From the NCBI GenBank assembly GCA_038373885.1, contig JAWZYV010010290.1:248001-312000 (forward strand): a stretch of DNA of 64,000 nt, in the 5' to 3' direction. The position numbers and the translations under genes are program-made. Positions 1 through 13,000 of the stretch are shown here, in pieces (positions within the stretch are counted from its first letter, which is position 1; each line of letters opens with the position of its first letter). The notes below the pieces were generated by a model. The model made no database searches and had not been told where the DNA came from. It saw only the letters and a program-made list of their open reading frames with translations. Source of the stretch: Cheiracanthium punctorium. Lineage: Eukaryota > Arthropoda > Arachnida > Araneae > Cheiracanthiidae.

Positions 1-175
1 ATCATCTTCCTCTGCAAACCACAGATGGAACAGATGAAACAATTAATTCGCGACAACTCCATTACGCCGCGGAAGTTTTTTTATACATTTTTAGAAAGTG
101 AATATATCAACCTTTCAAGTATATTAGGCAAGTTGGAGTGTATAGGCTGATTATTTTACCAACTATGCGAAAAAT

Positions 176-245
176 TCCAGAGCTGGGGCTCGAACCCAGG
201 ACTACCGCTTAACGTGCGGGTGCTCTACCACTGAGCTACTCTGGG
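176..245 (-). tRNA. tRNA-Asn(GTT)-like gene, inverted copy
   Basis: The minus strand gives a 70-nt cloverleaf: acceptor CCCAGAG/CTCTGGA with a mismatched first pair, D arm GCTC-AGTGGTA-GAGC, anticodon loop ACGTTAA, T arm CTGGG-TTCGAGC-CCCAG. A T-run follows the 3' end, as expected for a Pol III terminator. The anticodon reads GTT (Asn). Position 33, almost always U, is C in this folding, and the first anticodon-stem pair is C-T, so function as a normal tRNA is uncertain. Confidence 0.6.
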
Positions 246-577
246 ACGATTCCCAGATGAAATTTCTCGCTTTTGAACCGTTGGCATTTATCATCTTCCT
301 CTGCAAACCACAGATGGAATAGATGAAACAATTAATTCGCGACAACTCCATTACGCCGCGGAAGTTTTTATACATTTTTTAGAAAGTGAATATATAACTT
401 TTATAGATTTTTTAGAAAGTGAACGGTATATATTCACTTTCTAAAAAATGTATAAAAACTCCCGCGGCGTAATGGAGTTGTCGCGAATTAATTGTTTCAT
501 CTGTTCCATCTGTGGTTTGCAGAGGAATATGATAAATGCCAACGGTTCAAAAGCGAGAAATTTCATCTGGGAATCGT

Positions 578-647
578 CCTAGAGTAGCTCAGTGGTAGAG
601 CACCCGCACGTTAAGCGGTAGTCCTGGGTTCGAGCCCCAGCTCTGGA
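578..647 (+). tRNA. tRNA-Asn(GTT)-like gene, copy 2
   Basis: Same cloverleaf as the copy at 176-245, in the opposite orientation. It differs at acceptor position 3 (CCTAGAG), which leaves a T-G pair. The internal promoter is intact: A-box-like TAGCTCAGTGG and B-box-like GGTTCGAGCCC. It is followed by AATTTTTC, a Pol III terminator. The C33 anomaly is shared by all copies, so it predates the amplification. Confidence 0.6.
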
Positions 648-865
648 ATTTTTCGCATAGTTGGTAAAATAATCAGCCTATACACTCCAACTTGCCTAAT
701 ATACTTGAAAGGTTAATATATTCACTTTCTAAAAAATGTATAAAAACTTCCGCGGCGTAATGGAGTTGTCGCGAATTAATTGTTTCATCTGTTCCATCTG
801 TGGTTTGCAGAGGAAGATGATAAATGCCAACGGCTCAAAAGCGAGAAATTTCATCTGGGAATCGT

Positions 866-935
866 CCCAGAGTAGCTCAGTGGTAGAGCACCCGCACGTT
901 AAGCGGTAGTCCTGGGTTCGAGCCCCAGCTCTGGA
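866..935 (+). tRNA. tRNA-Asn(GTT)-like gene, copy 3
   Basis: Direct repeat of the copy at 578, 288 bp downstream, with the CCCAGAG acceptor strand of the first copy. Both internal Pol III boxes and the T-run terminator are kept. The anticodon loop is ACGTTAA with C instead of U at position 33. Confidence 0.6.
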
Positions 936-1084
936 ATTTTTCGCATAGTTGGTAAAATAATCAGCCTATACACTCCAACTTGCCTAATAAGCATGTAGTG
1001 ATTTAAAAAAAAAAAAAAATGTTTTCTAGTAGATAACTCATTATTTTGATTTGGCTAAAAAGCTTTTTATTGGTCAATTTAAAG

Positions 1085-4000
1085 GTGTGTGCTACATTTA
1101 ATGATGGTTTCCGGGCTACTTCTGTTTGTCCTGTAGTTGGTCCAAAAGCTGCAGAAAAGGCCCTTATTACTGCTAAATCTATTATTCAAAGGTTATTTTC
1201 TTTTCTTAATATCTTGCCATTTGCTATATAATATCAGCAGTTTAATAAAAAATGTTTACTAATTTTATTGCTATGAAATAAATACATTTCTTTGAATATA
1301 CTTCCTAGATCTGAAAATATATTTAATGCGTTAGGACTAGGAAAATTCAGGAGGACGCATCTAGAAGTTTTAGGTGCAGAACAGAATTATGGCAAAAATG
1401 CCATTAATCAGGTATGTATTATTATAAGTTTATTATTACAAAAGACTATGTGAAATTCTTGCACATAATATGACAGGGTGTCTACCATAAAAAGTAAGCT
1501 TGATTTCTTGACCTTTTCTTGACTTTTTCTTGACCTTTTCTTGACCATAACAAATACGAAACTCTAATATAAAAAATATATCTTGGCAGGGATGCAGAAT
1601 ATGTTCTATCCGGCGTTCTAGGCTTGGGGGAAATTTTGCAGAAAAATATACAACCTATTTTGATTTTAATAATTAATTACAAAATTCTTTGAGTTTTTCT
1701 TTTCTCTGCCCATTTTTAAAGCGTTTTTTTTTTTTTTACTTTTTCACTGATCAGCTGTTTGCTTTTAGTTAACTTGGACCAATTGCTATTTTGTAAACAT
1801 GTATGTAGCTTGTACATTGTAAATTTTTTTACATCTATGGTAACACAGAACTTATGAAAGTCTATAATATATCATAAAACTTTTGGGAAATTGAAGTTAT
1901 TAGTTATGAAACATGGGGATCAGCGATAGTTATAATTTTAAGTGGAATCCGAGTTATTGTTTTTAAAAAAGAAAATGTGGAAAATAATCAAAACACTGAA
2001 TTTAACAGGGAATGAAGGGGGGAAAAATTACTCTTAAATCCAACAATTTTAACTTTTTTTTTGAGGAGAGAAGGTGGATAACACATACTTTTCTCAAGGT
2101 TTGAAGACACATACTTGCCAACTTTTGAAATTCCCACGATGTAAAACAACACGCACTTCAGATATTGAACTATTGTCAGTTCACTATACAACTATTTGTC
2201 AGACATCATTTTTGATGATTTCTGCTAAATAACATGTAAATGACATTTTAAATGAATTTTATAAATAGCAAACGAACAGTATTTTAATGTTTTCCTATAA
2301 AATAAACACATGAAAAACTGTTAAGTTTTTTCTGTCACAAAAAATTAGGAACTAAGAATTTGAATGAAATGGAAAAAGCGTAGTTGAGTCGCAAATCGTG
2401 ACCTAGTGCTTCATTTCTTGACCTTTTCTTGACTTTCGTGACCTTTTTCCCATTTCTTGACTTTTCCGTGACTTTCGTGACCTTTTCATGATGGTAGACA
2501 CCCTGTATGATATAAATATTAGTTTTTTTTATGAAATATTTTCTATTTAGTTGGTAAAATAACTATCTTTAACAATTTATTAGACTGAGTCTTAGATAAT
2601 AACAAAAAATGAATAATATTGTTTTTAAAGATATAAAAAGAAATTATAAGTTCTTAATAAGTAGAAAACTGTAAAACACTTTTCTGTAAAGCTCCTTCAT
2701 ATAAAACGTTTGATGCAAATGTACAGTCTTTGTGAATTTCTTTCATTTCCCCCTGCTAGGTATTAAATATTGCAGTTTTCTAACAAATAGTATAATTAAT
2801 CTTATTACTAGATAAATCCGTCTGATTACTACTTCATATCAAAAAGCTATAACTAGGCTTTACTGTTTAGTGTATGCCATTTTGTATTATTTTTAGCTTT
2901 AAGTGACTTAAACTTTTTATTCCACAACCCCTCTTTTTTTTAAAAATGCATAAAGTTTTTCTTTTCATTTTAAAGGGGTAATAGGAGATTTTCAGAATTT
3001 TTTGACTTAGATGTTCTTTTTTTGTTTGTGTTACTTATAAGACAGGTTACTACTGAAGTATTTAATAATTTAAAAATTTGAAGCTAATTAAGCTAAATCA
3101 ATATCATTTTCCTTGAAATGCCAGTAGAATACATATTACAGCTAGTAAATTTTAATGTGAAAAAATATTAAATTTACATTTTCATTATAATACTTAGTAA
3201 AATATTTCCATTGTTTGCAGTTAAAAATCTTGCATGTATTTAGTAGGTTAGTGACAGTTTAATAATAAAGTAAATAATAAATCTGAAAATAAGTAAATAA
3301 ATGAATTGGGTGTTTAAATCCTAAGCTGAAAAGTAAATTTGCTTTTACTGACAATTGTTTGCTATTATTCAGAGTTATAATGACTTTTTTTGCTGTAAGT
3401 TTTTTTCCAATAATTTGGAAGCTATTGTTGGTTTAAAAAAATAAAATATAATCATTTTAGTATAAAAATTTGAAGTAAGTATTGAAAATTCTGTGTGCCA
3501 GATTTTATTACCTTAGAAACTTTCATAGTTACACATTTTTTCATCTAGACCAGCTATATGCAGATAAACTCTTTTATTTACTTTTTGATTTTCTATAATG
3601 ATAGCTTTTGATAAAATTACTTTGTATATAAACCATAAGTTTATCCCAATCTTAGCTTATTTTGGTTATTTCAAGTAAACTCTTATCTTATTTTAGTTAT
3701 TTCAAGTAAACTCTTATCTTTTTATCATACATGAATATTAATATCTGGAATTTGTTTTAGTGCAGAATACCTAAAAGTGTATAATTGGTTGGTTGAGGTT
3801 TATTTGGTGCAAAATCTAGATTGGATATGTTGTTCTAACTAAAAAATGTTTAAATCTTTTGTAATATGCATAAAACACTACTAAGAGAAGAAATACGGTA
3901 TTACTAAAATTCTACTTTTATTACTTTTTATTTAATATGAACACTCAAACTAGTGTTAAATGGTTAAGAGCCATAAAGAACTTTGTAAATAGCATACATA

Positions 4001-7000
4001 AAAATAAAATAAAAGTTATGAACTGTTTCAGTTTGTTCAACCTTGAAAGTCCTGCCTTCCACACAAACAGCTTGTGTAGAAGGCACTGCTGTGTAAGGAG
4101 AGCTTGTGTAAAATTAGATTACTGGGAGTATGTGCAATTTTTTTAATTTATTGTAGTAATAATTCAATATTTTTCATATAGAATCCACGTGAAGTTGTTA
4201 TGTGGATAGCAGTTCACCACGATAAAAAAGAAGCTGTTACATTATTTTCTAAAGAAATTGCCGCTGCTGCCACTGGTGGAGGTAAATAAAATATTTAAAT
4301 TAATACTTTGTTTAATTGAAGTTTGATGTTTTATCTGAATACTTAAATATTTTATTTTCATTTTACTGTACCTTTCTGCATGTCTTATGAATTATCTTAA
4401 GTTCACATGAACTGAATTTCATTTATAACTTTAGCTGCATTATGCTAATTAAAGAAAGTCATATTAAAAAATTATTTTTTTTTTTAAAGAAAGTCATTTT
4501 GTTAATAATTTTCCTCCATATGTAGGAATATGCAAAAAGAAAACTATCTATTTCTATTTTGAGATATTTTTGAATTAAGAAAAATGAATGTTTAAGCATC
4601 TAATAACAGTCAAATTAATCTACATAAATTCTGATACTTACAGTAAGAGTTTATTCTAAGTAGTATAAACTTTTTTCCCTCCAATATTTGTAAGATGATA
4701 GCATATCATATTTATTGCTCAGAATAAACTGTGATATTTCCTATGTAGTTTTAATAGTTTAGAATTTGCATAGTTTTTTAAGGAAATGACTACTGCAAAT
4801 AAATGAATTTCTTGTGTGCGTGTATTTGTTTTTATGAGTTCATCCTATTAATAAAATCAAAATACAGTCGACTCTGGTTATAGTGAACCCTGGGGACCAG
4901 CAAATTTCATTCACTATAAGTGAAGTGTCCCCATATGAACAAGGAATACATTATATACATAAGTGAAAAATAGTGTTTTATACCTGCACTGAATATTTGT
5001 GTAAATCAAACATAATTAATTGTATTTATGTCTTATTACTCCTAAGTGCTTCAATAATTTGGTAGATTCAATTCAGTTGGCTGAAAGGTGCTTTAGCCAA
5101 TCAAGCAATACCGTGTCATGGTAATCCTTAACCTGTGCAATTGCACCGGGAATGGAAAATGAAATCATTCGAGGACAAGAGAGACAAGTCTGTTTTTGTT
5201 CACCATGAAATGTACCACCCTACTTTTTCTTAAGTGCTTACTTAGTAGCTGAAAAATGACATTCATTCTAACCGACTAAGAATTTAATCCCCTTTTACAG
5301 ATGTCCCCGGATAGCAAGAGTGAATACAATTAGGAGAAGCACAGTTTGATGAATTGGATTGAAGTGCTTGTGCTCTTTACTTTCTGGTCAAGAATGAGAA
5401 TGAAAAGAAAGTTGCATGTTTCTTTAAAAAATTGTCATTGCTACCTTCATTGTGGAAGTGTGTGTGTCACGGGCTCTCATGCAGGTTGGAAAAGATGAGC
5501 TTATCTTTTAAGCACTGGGGGCATTGGACAAAAGGAGTACGGGGAGGCATACACCACAAGATTTGGGCTATTTTGCAAGGGAAATGGAGAGCTAAAAATA
5601 AGTGTGCATCACTGCATCTGAATAAATTCCTGGTTTCACAATGGTCAAGAGTCTAAAAGCCCTTTCTCTAGTGCGCTATTGTTCCCCTATCCCCTTCACC
5701 ATGTTAGCCTAGCCACTGACAATTCCCCTGTATTTCAGAACAGATGCTTGATAATCTCTTTGTGTATTTATCGAATGCAATACAGACAACCTTTGAGAAT
5801 GTAGACATCAAAAAACTTCATCTCTGCCATTTCCAGAATTTTCAAAGTTCAGTTTTTAGGTTCACTGTAACCAAAAAATACTATGCACATTTCTGATGTA
5901 AGTGAATCAGGACTAATGATTTACGTTCACTATAGCCGAAAGTTCACTGTATCCGGGTTCACTATAACCGGAGTTGACTGTGAAATATATTTATCTTGTG
6001 TGTAGCATAACAGATTCTAATTTAAAATGAGTATTCAGAATTTTAGGTCTTTTCTTTCCTTCACTGTATATACTCCCAATAATCCAACTATGAAATATTT
6101 GTCATAACTTTTTTATTAATTTCTTGATTTATTATTGCTCGCACATTTGTAGTCAATGAAATCAGGAAGGTTTCAAATACAAAATTAAGATTTTAGGGTT
6201 GTCACTAGTCAGAGAAAATCTATAATAGTCTGGGAATTTTATTGTAACAGAAAAGTTGAGAGAAACTGCAAATTTTATCTCAAATGCATAATATCTCAAA
6301 ATTTGACCTGGAACATTATAAGTCTATATTTATAAATAATTCCAATAACGTATTATCTATAAGGTATATTCTAGCAAAGTCAAACCAAGGTATTGATATG
6401 GCCATTATTAGTTATAATGACCATTGTAAGAACATAATCTGGAATCCATGAGTGTGGTAGAATATTTTCCATAGGGAGACAAAGATACTTCAACACATGG
6501 TTACCATATTGGAAAGAACAAAAAAGGAGGGAAAAAACAGCATGCAAAAATCCAGTGTGGGGCAACTACCCCCTCTTACTCTGGGCTGCCGATGCCCATG
6601 CTGGAATCTTACCAAAATAGTTCTGGAAAAACCTATAAAAATTGTATAATATTTTTCAGAAATTGAGTGGCAACCCTGATTTACTTACACCATGTCTCTG
6701 ATAAAAATGTACATGTATGGCACTTTTGGCCCCAGCCATAGACCATCTTACAACTCATCGCTTGCTCTGAGATGATCAGATTAAATAGCTTGAAATTCGA
6801 ACTAAGAATCCCTTTCATTGGTAGTTATAGCTTGATTTCCAGTTTTTATGTAGCTTGTTTACACTGTTTTACTCAAAACGTAATACAATAGTCAGGCCCG
6901 CTGAGAGGGGGGGGGACAGAGGGGAAAATTGCGCCTGGGCCCAGGCCTGGAGACATATGTTACGAATTTTTAGCATAAGATCCTATGGGGAAATAAAATA

Positions 7001-10000
7001 TTTGTATCTCCCAAAACCTTTGATAAAGAAGGTAACTCTGCTGTAACAAACTAAAAATAAGGTTAACAAACACTAATGAGATTTAATGCCGCAAACCGGT
7101 GTCGGTAAATATGACTTACCATCATGAGTGCAAGAATACATTCTCACACTGATGTTTTTAAGTCATACTTATTGAAATCTGTCTGCAGCATTAACTCCCA
7201 TTGGTGTTAGCTAATGTTTTTTCTTTCTGCATTGCTCATTTGGTTACATTTATAATAACTCTGCTTTAGTTTTCAAATAATGAGTACTCAACATTTAAAA
7301 AAGTCTTAGATTTAATTGTATCAAGTGATTCTCTGTATACATTAAGAAAGAATTTCAGAATTATATGTACATTACTTTAAAATAATTCTGATAATAGACT
7401 TGCAGTTTTTAATAGAAGCTTTATACAGGATTTTTTGTATATTTTTCCTACTAAGAAGTTTTTTCTACTGTAAATTTAAAGTGTACTAATTCTAAAGTGT
7501 TTAAAAACCTTTTTTGGATAAAAAATGAAAGATTTTTTATTTATTTATTTATTTTTGACTGATGGGAAAGGGGGCCCATTGTATAAATACCTGCCCTGGG
7601 GTATGAATATCCTGTCAGCGGCCCTACAATAATTTCTGTAGTAGGAAAAAACTAAATTTGTTATTTTCCAGAATATTATTACATTCTTTAAATGGAATAT
7701 GTTTGTTGATTTTGTATATCTTTTATAGCTCCTGTTTTTACAACATTAATTGGTTATTAATTTTGTCTATCTTTAACAGCTCCTGGTTTCACAACATTAA
7801 TTGGTGGAAGACCTAAAGCGTAAGTTATGTTTTATAGTATATGGTTATTGTTATTTCTATATGCAGATAATGCTTAACTGTGGCATTCTTTTTTGTAGAT
7901 CCCCAATACTGAAGCTATTCTCTTTCCTTTATCCAAAAAATAAACTCCAGGTTTGTTTGCATTTATCAATTTATGCTATTGTAAAATAATATTTTTGAAA
8001 AATCAAAGTTTTGAAGCTTGAAAAATTACCTGTATTATACTTTTCTATATTTTTCTTATTCTGTCATGTGTAAGTATATGTAAGAGAAAAGTGAAAAAGC
8101 TAAATACATGTTATGTCTCAGATTTTACAGCCTATACCTTTTTTTTTGGTCTTGGAAGAAGTAACAAGGGTCTTTAACAGCTCCTGGCATTACGCATTGT
8201 TTTTATAATATTTGTTTACCTTTATACCTACAGCCAATTCTGGTTAATTGGATCCTTGGTTAATTGGACCAGCCACTTATTCAGACCAAATCCTAAACAA
8301 CCAAAACAAACCCTATCTCATAAACTTAGTATTTGCGGATTTGGACCAAAACTCTGCTTAATCAGACCATAGTATAAGAGAGCTATATTCCTAGAGCAGA
8401 TGAAAATTGTCTTCATGAGCCAGACCTGAACTATTTTGCAGTACAATCAGTCAACAGAATAGGCTTTAAATCATGTTGGATAAGTTCTTAAATGTTGACT
8501 TTAATATAGCAAGAACTTTTTTATTGTGCTTTACAGAGTATCATTAAGATTGTCTTGAGAAAAATATATTAATTTTGTGTTCCAAGAATTAAAGATTGTA
8601 AACAGCAATAGTTCTTGTCTAACATATTTCTCCTTTCACTAAACATGTGTGCCAAACAATCAAGGTAATAATAATTTGCTGGATTCAGAAAATAAATTCT
8701 GGGTGAGGTGGTAACAGAATTTTCTTGTCTACTTGTTTAAATTTAAAGAATAAGTGAATATGTTGCAAACTTCATATGGGGGAGCATGTGTTTTCTTATG
8801 CCCTCTTCCCAGTCTAGATCTTCCAATGAGCATGTTCCGTCTTGCAGTGGAGCATGTTCATGTAATCAGTCCAGCTGTTTATTAGGACAAAAACATCATG
8901 TCCCAATGTGGTCCAATTAACTGGAATCTACTGTATATAAACAGATTATTTTTATAACAAATTATAAAACTCAGTGAGGTCAATGAGAATCAATTTTTTT
9001 AAATTGATAACTTAAAGATTAAAATAATTATTCTGATAAGAGATTAATAACCTAATGAAAGACAATTCAGTACTTGGGTTGGTTTTAGAGGCAAGAATAT
9101 GAAAGTAAAAAATAATATTTATTAACCTTATATGATTAATTTATGAAAAGATGTAACTTGGTTGCATGCCTATCTGCAGTCTGCATTTGTCATCTACATG
9201 CATCATTCCTAAACAAGTGCGGATATTCTGCAAAGGGTAGATTTGGGACCAATAATTTCTGTTAACTTTTCTGATGAAAGTGTATTAATGTTCATTGATT
9301 GACTAATTATTTTATTGCTCTTTAAGTTCCGTAATTTGTTTGGTTTGTCTGTAGATGTGTGTGTATATGTGTGTTTGTATATATTAGTTTAAGAGTTTAG
9401 ATTTTGCAGTAGTATCTCTTTTAGATTGTTTAGTCAATACAATTATTTTAGATTCAAGTAACCTGTGATGGAAAAACCGAAACATTTGTTCCTGAAGAGT
9501 TAAAAAATTCTACTGTTGTAAACTCTGAACAAAAATCACCTAAACCCATTCTTAAAAAAGGAACCAATACATATCATCTTAAAGATCTGGCTTTCACAAG
9601 AAGTGGGGATAAAGGAAATACTTGCAATATAGGTATATGATCTTTTGCTTTATATTTTTGTGCAAAAAAATATATTAATTCTATAATTTCTTCACATTTA
9701 TACAAATTTAATTTAATTATACTTTTTATATCTAGTGTACATTTATTTTTTCTGGAAATGTCTTGCCAAAATTTGCACTGGTGATATCCATTGAAGAAGT
9801 TTCTCCTTAATTATTTCTGTTATAAATGTTTCACAATATTAAAAATTAAGATGTTTGATGGGTGAGGTATTTAAAATGAAGAAAAAAATTAAATAACTAC
9901 TGAATTGATTTCAAAAGAGAATTTTAGATATTAGACAGATCCAAACATAAGTGGATTGCAGTCGAGTCCCAATAATCTGAGTTAATTGGGACTGACACCG

Positions 10001-13000
10001 AAATTACTGAAAACTCAGATAATGTGGACTGCATTATAAAATTGAAGAGAAAAATTCAGTTTTATGTTCAATACTTTTGGAGCGATCAAATAATAAGCAC
10101 ACAAACTTGTAAATAAAAGAGTAGTTGTAAATAGCATTACACTTTATTAAATGTTTAAAAAATGAATCTAAAGTTGCTTATTTTTTGAGCAGTAAGTATA
10201 AAGCTACCTTGCATTAAGCAAACCTCCGATTAGCAGGACTCTACTGTATTTCATAAGATCAACAGAATTTCTCCCTTTTAAAATTTAATGTGTATGAACA
10301 AAATGTAGCTATTAATTTTTAGGACTGATGTAACCATACAAAGGCTGTAACTTGGAATTAAGTGGCAATGCTCTTATCTGGAAAGTAGTTTTATCTGTGC
10401 ATGATCCATGAAAAACATGTCATTCCCAAGCAAGGGGTGTTTTTGAAATATGCAGTAAAATGTATTTTTTAAATTGTTGTTGTCAAAGTGATATAGATAC
10501 AGCATAGGCAGTGTGTTAATTTCAAATTGGGTAAATCTGTTGATAAAACCCTGTAAAATGTTGAAGCTTGCTTCATTCAAAGTATATTAAATAATGTTGT
10601 AATTTGCATATTGTTGTTTTTTAAATTATTGCATCGATCATGCAAATTAATAGCTGCATCTTGTTCTGCTGCAAGTATTTTCCATTTTATAAATATCTTC
10701 TCATTTTTGTATCCATATAGGTGTTATAGCTCGTCACCCAAATTTCCTCCCTTATATTGAAGAGCAGTTAACTAAAGAAGCATTATCATCATATTTTTCT
10801 CATCTGTTTGAAAAAGAACCTGCAGTTGTTGAAAGGTAAAGTTGTTCTCCTTTTCCTGAGTATTTATATAATGCATAAGAATATGTTTCTGAGAACATAA
10901 TAAACACAACATCTCATTCAAATATTTATGTGCTACTTATAAAGAGGACTTTTGAGTTTTTTTTAAATCAATTTTATGCCTCATTCTTTGACAGTTCAAA
11001 TATGTTACACCTTCTAAAATTCAGCATATTTATTCTTTTGGAATTGTTTTCTATACAGTTTTACTATAGCAACACTTCTTTTAGTCAATTATAGGTGCCC
11101 TGAGATAGTTACCTTTACAATTTTTCCTTGGATCCAATCCTGATTAAAATTAATTACATGTAACTTTTTCCTTTTCTAAATTTCTTCTCATTTGATTTTT
11201 GACATGGTATTGGGGATTAAGAAAATTCTGTGTAAAACTAGGCTGCTTCACTGGATTTAAAACCACGCACCTGTTTAAATTAAAGAAGTTCCAAAAATAT
11301 ATTAAAAAGAAATAAAAACTATTTTTCCAGAAATGCAACAGTTTTTCTTTGTGTGGAAAGTATCTGTTAGTCTTATACAATGCACAATTACTAATATACA
11401 ATTTGTGAGTTGAATTTCTTTAAGGAATTTAATTTAATTTGAAATGGAATTTTTTGTTTACTTCATTATACATGTTTATTTATGAATTACAATTTCAAAT
11501 GATTTACTTTTTTGTTGATTTTATATGTTTAGATATAAACTTCCTGGAATTAATGCCTTTAACTTTGTTCTGAAAGATGCACTTGGTGGAGGTGGTGTAG
11601 CATCTCTTAGAAGTGATCCACAGGTAATTTTTTAAAAATAAATATGCATTTAAATATTTGGCAGAAATTTCATGCAGTGAACTATCATGTGTAATATTCC
11701 TTGCAGTCCAAAATTGCATGAATGTGCAAGCTCACTTATTCTTCTCCATAATTGCCTGAGCTAACTGAAAATACCAAATGCTGCAAAAAATTATTTTAAT
11801 GTTTTAAAAAAAATTCTACTGTCAATAAAATCTTTAAATAAAAGTCCAATAGAAATTTTATTTAAACTTGGAAGTATTTCTGGTAGAAAAATTATATCAC
11901 TAAGATACTGATACACTGAGAACTTCACTTAAATCCTATTTTTTATATTAACACTGTAACATACTTTTTTCCCCCCCCAGGGATGGGCATTTGTTATTAC
12001 TAACACACAAAGTATTGGACATTTTATTATGGGAAGCACCCAGTAGGTGGCCACTGTTACCTCTTGTATAGGAATGAAAGAGTTAATGCCCAAGCTGGAA
12101 ATTATACCCAGACCCATTAGCCAGTTCACCATCTGGAAGGTGAATGCTTCATTGATTACCGTAACATACACTAATCAATGAAAATACTTGGAGTGTTACA
12201 AAATTTTTCTTAACCAGTTAATTTAGTTAAAATAATCAGCTTATTTTAAATTCTTGAAGTATAAATTTATAAATTTTATTCAGTTACTCAGAGTTTATAA
12301 AATATTACCAGTAATTTGTTTATAAAGCAGATTCTTATGAAATGCTGAAATTACTTACTGTGTAATATGCTATAGTTACAGGCCTGAAAGTTTTCCGTCT
12401 TTTGACGGAATTCAGACTTTTTCAGCTCCACCCAATCTGATATTATAATGAATATGTATGGCTAAATAATGAATACATAAGGTATTAACGACCGCTAATG
12501 CATTAATTGAACATGTTAATTTGATTGTTTTGTATCACGTGCAAAGATCAGTCTTTTTTGCTAATTTGCACTTTCATGCCTGTAATTAAAAGCGATCATC
12601 TGCATTTTAGTTGTCTCATGAATTCAAAATACATTGCTCACTGAGTGTTGGTTGTTGAGAGCTAATTTATTAAAGTCCTTTGTTTATCTAGTCAATTATT
12701 TTCTGAAGAAAATATTAATTTTAGAATGCTGAATGGAACAAAAAACCATAAATACCTAGCAAACAAACCACCAAAATCAACTTATTTAAGTCGTTTGTTT
12801 ATCTTGTCTATTATTTTCTAAAGAAAATAATTTTAGAATACTAAATGGAAAATATATATATATATATAGGATCAAACAGACCACCGAAACTGGCTTACTC
12901 CTAAAAATGTAAAAATGAAGTACAGGAAGAAGCATATAAATTGCATATTATTTAGCAAAAAGGAAACTATCCTGCAAAATAAATAATGGAGCAAAACCTA

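Larger units (their letters stand above)
1..990. repeat. 288-bp tRNA-bearing repeat units, direct and inverted
   Basis: A unit containing a tRNA-like gene occurs at least three times. Copies two and three are direct, with their tRNA starts 288 bp apart (578 and 866). Copy one is inverted, with the axis near 420-430 where two AT-rich unit ends meet. Each unit also carries the flank GTTTGCAGAGGAAGATGATA and the text GCGGCGTAATGGAGTTGTCG. Copies differ at only a few positions, so the amplification is recent. The array probably continues left of the window, because base 1 already lies inside a unit. Confidence 0.85.
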
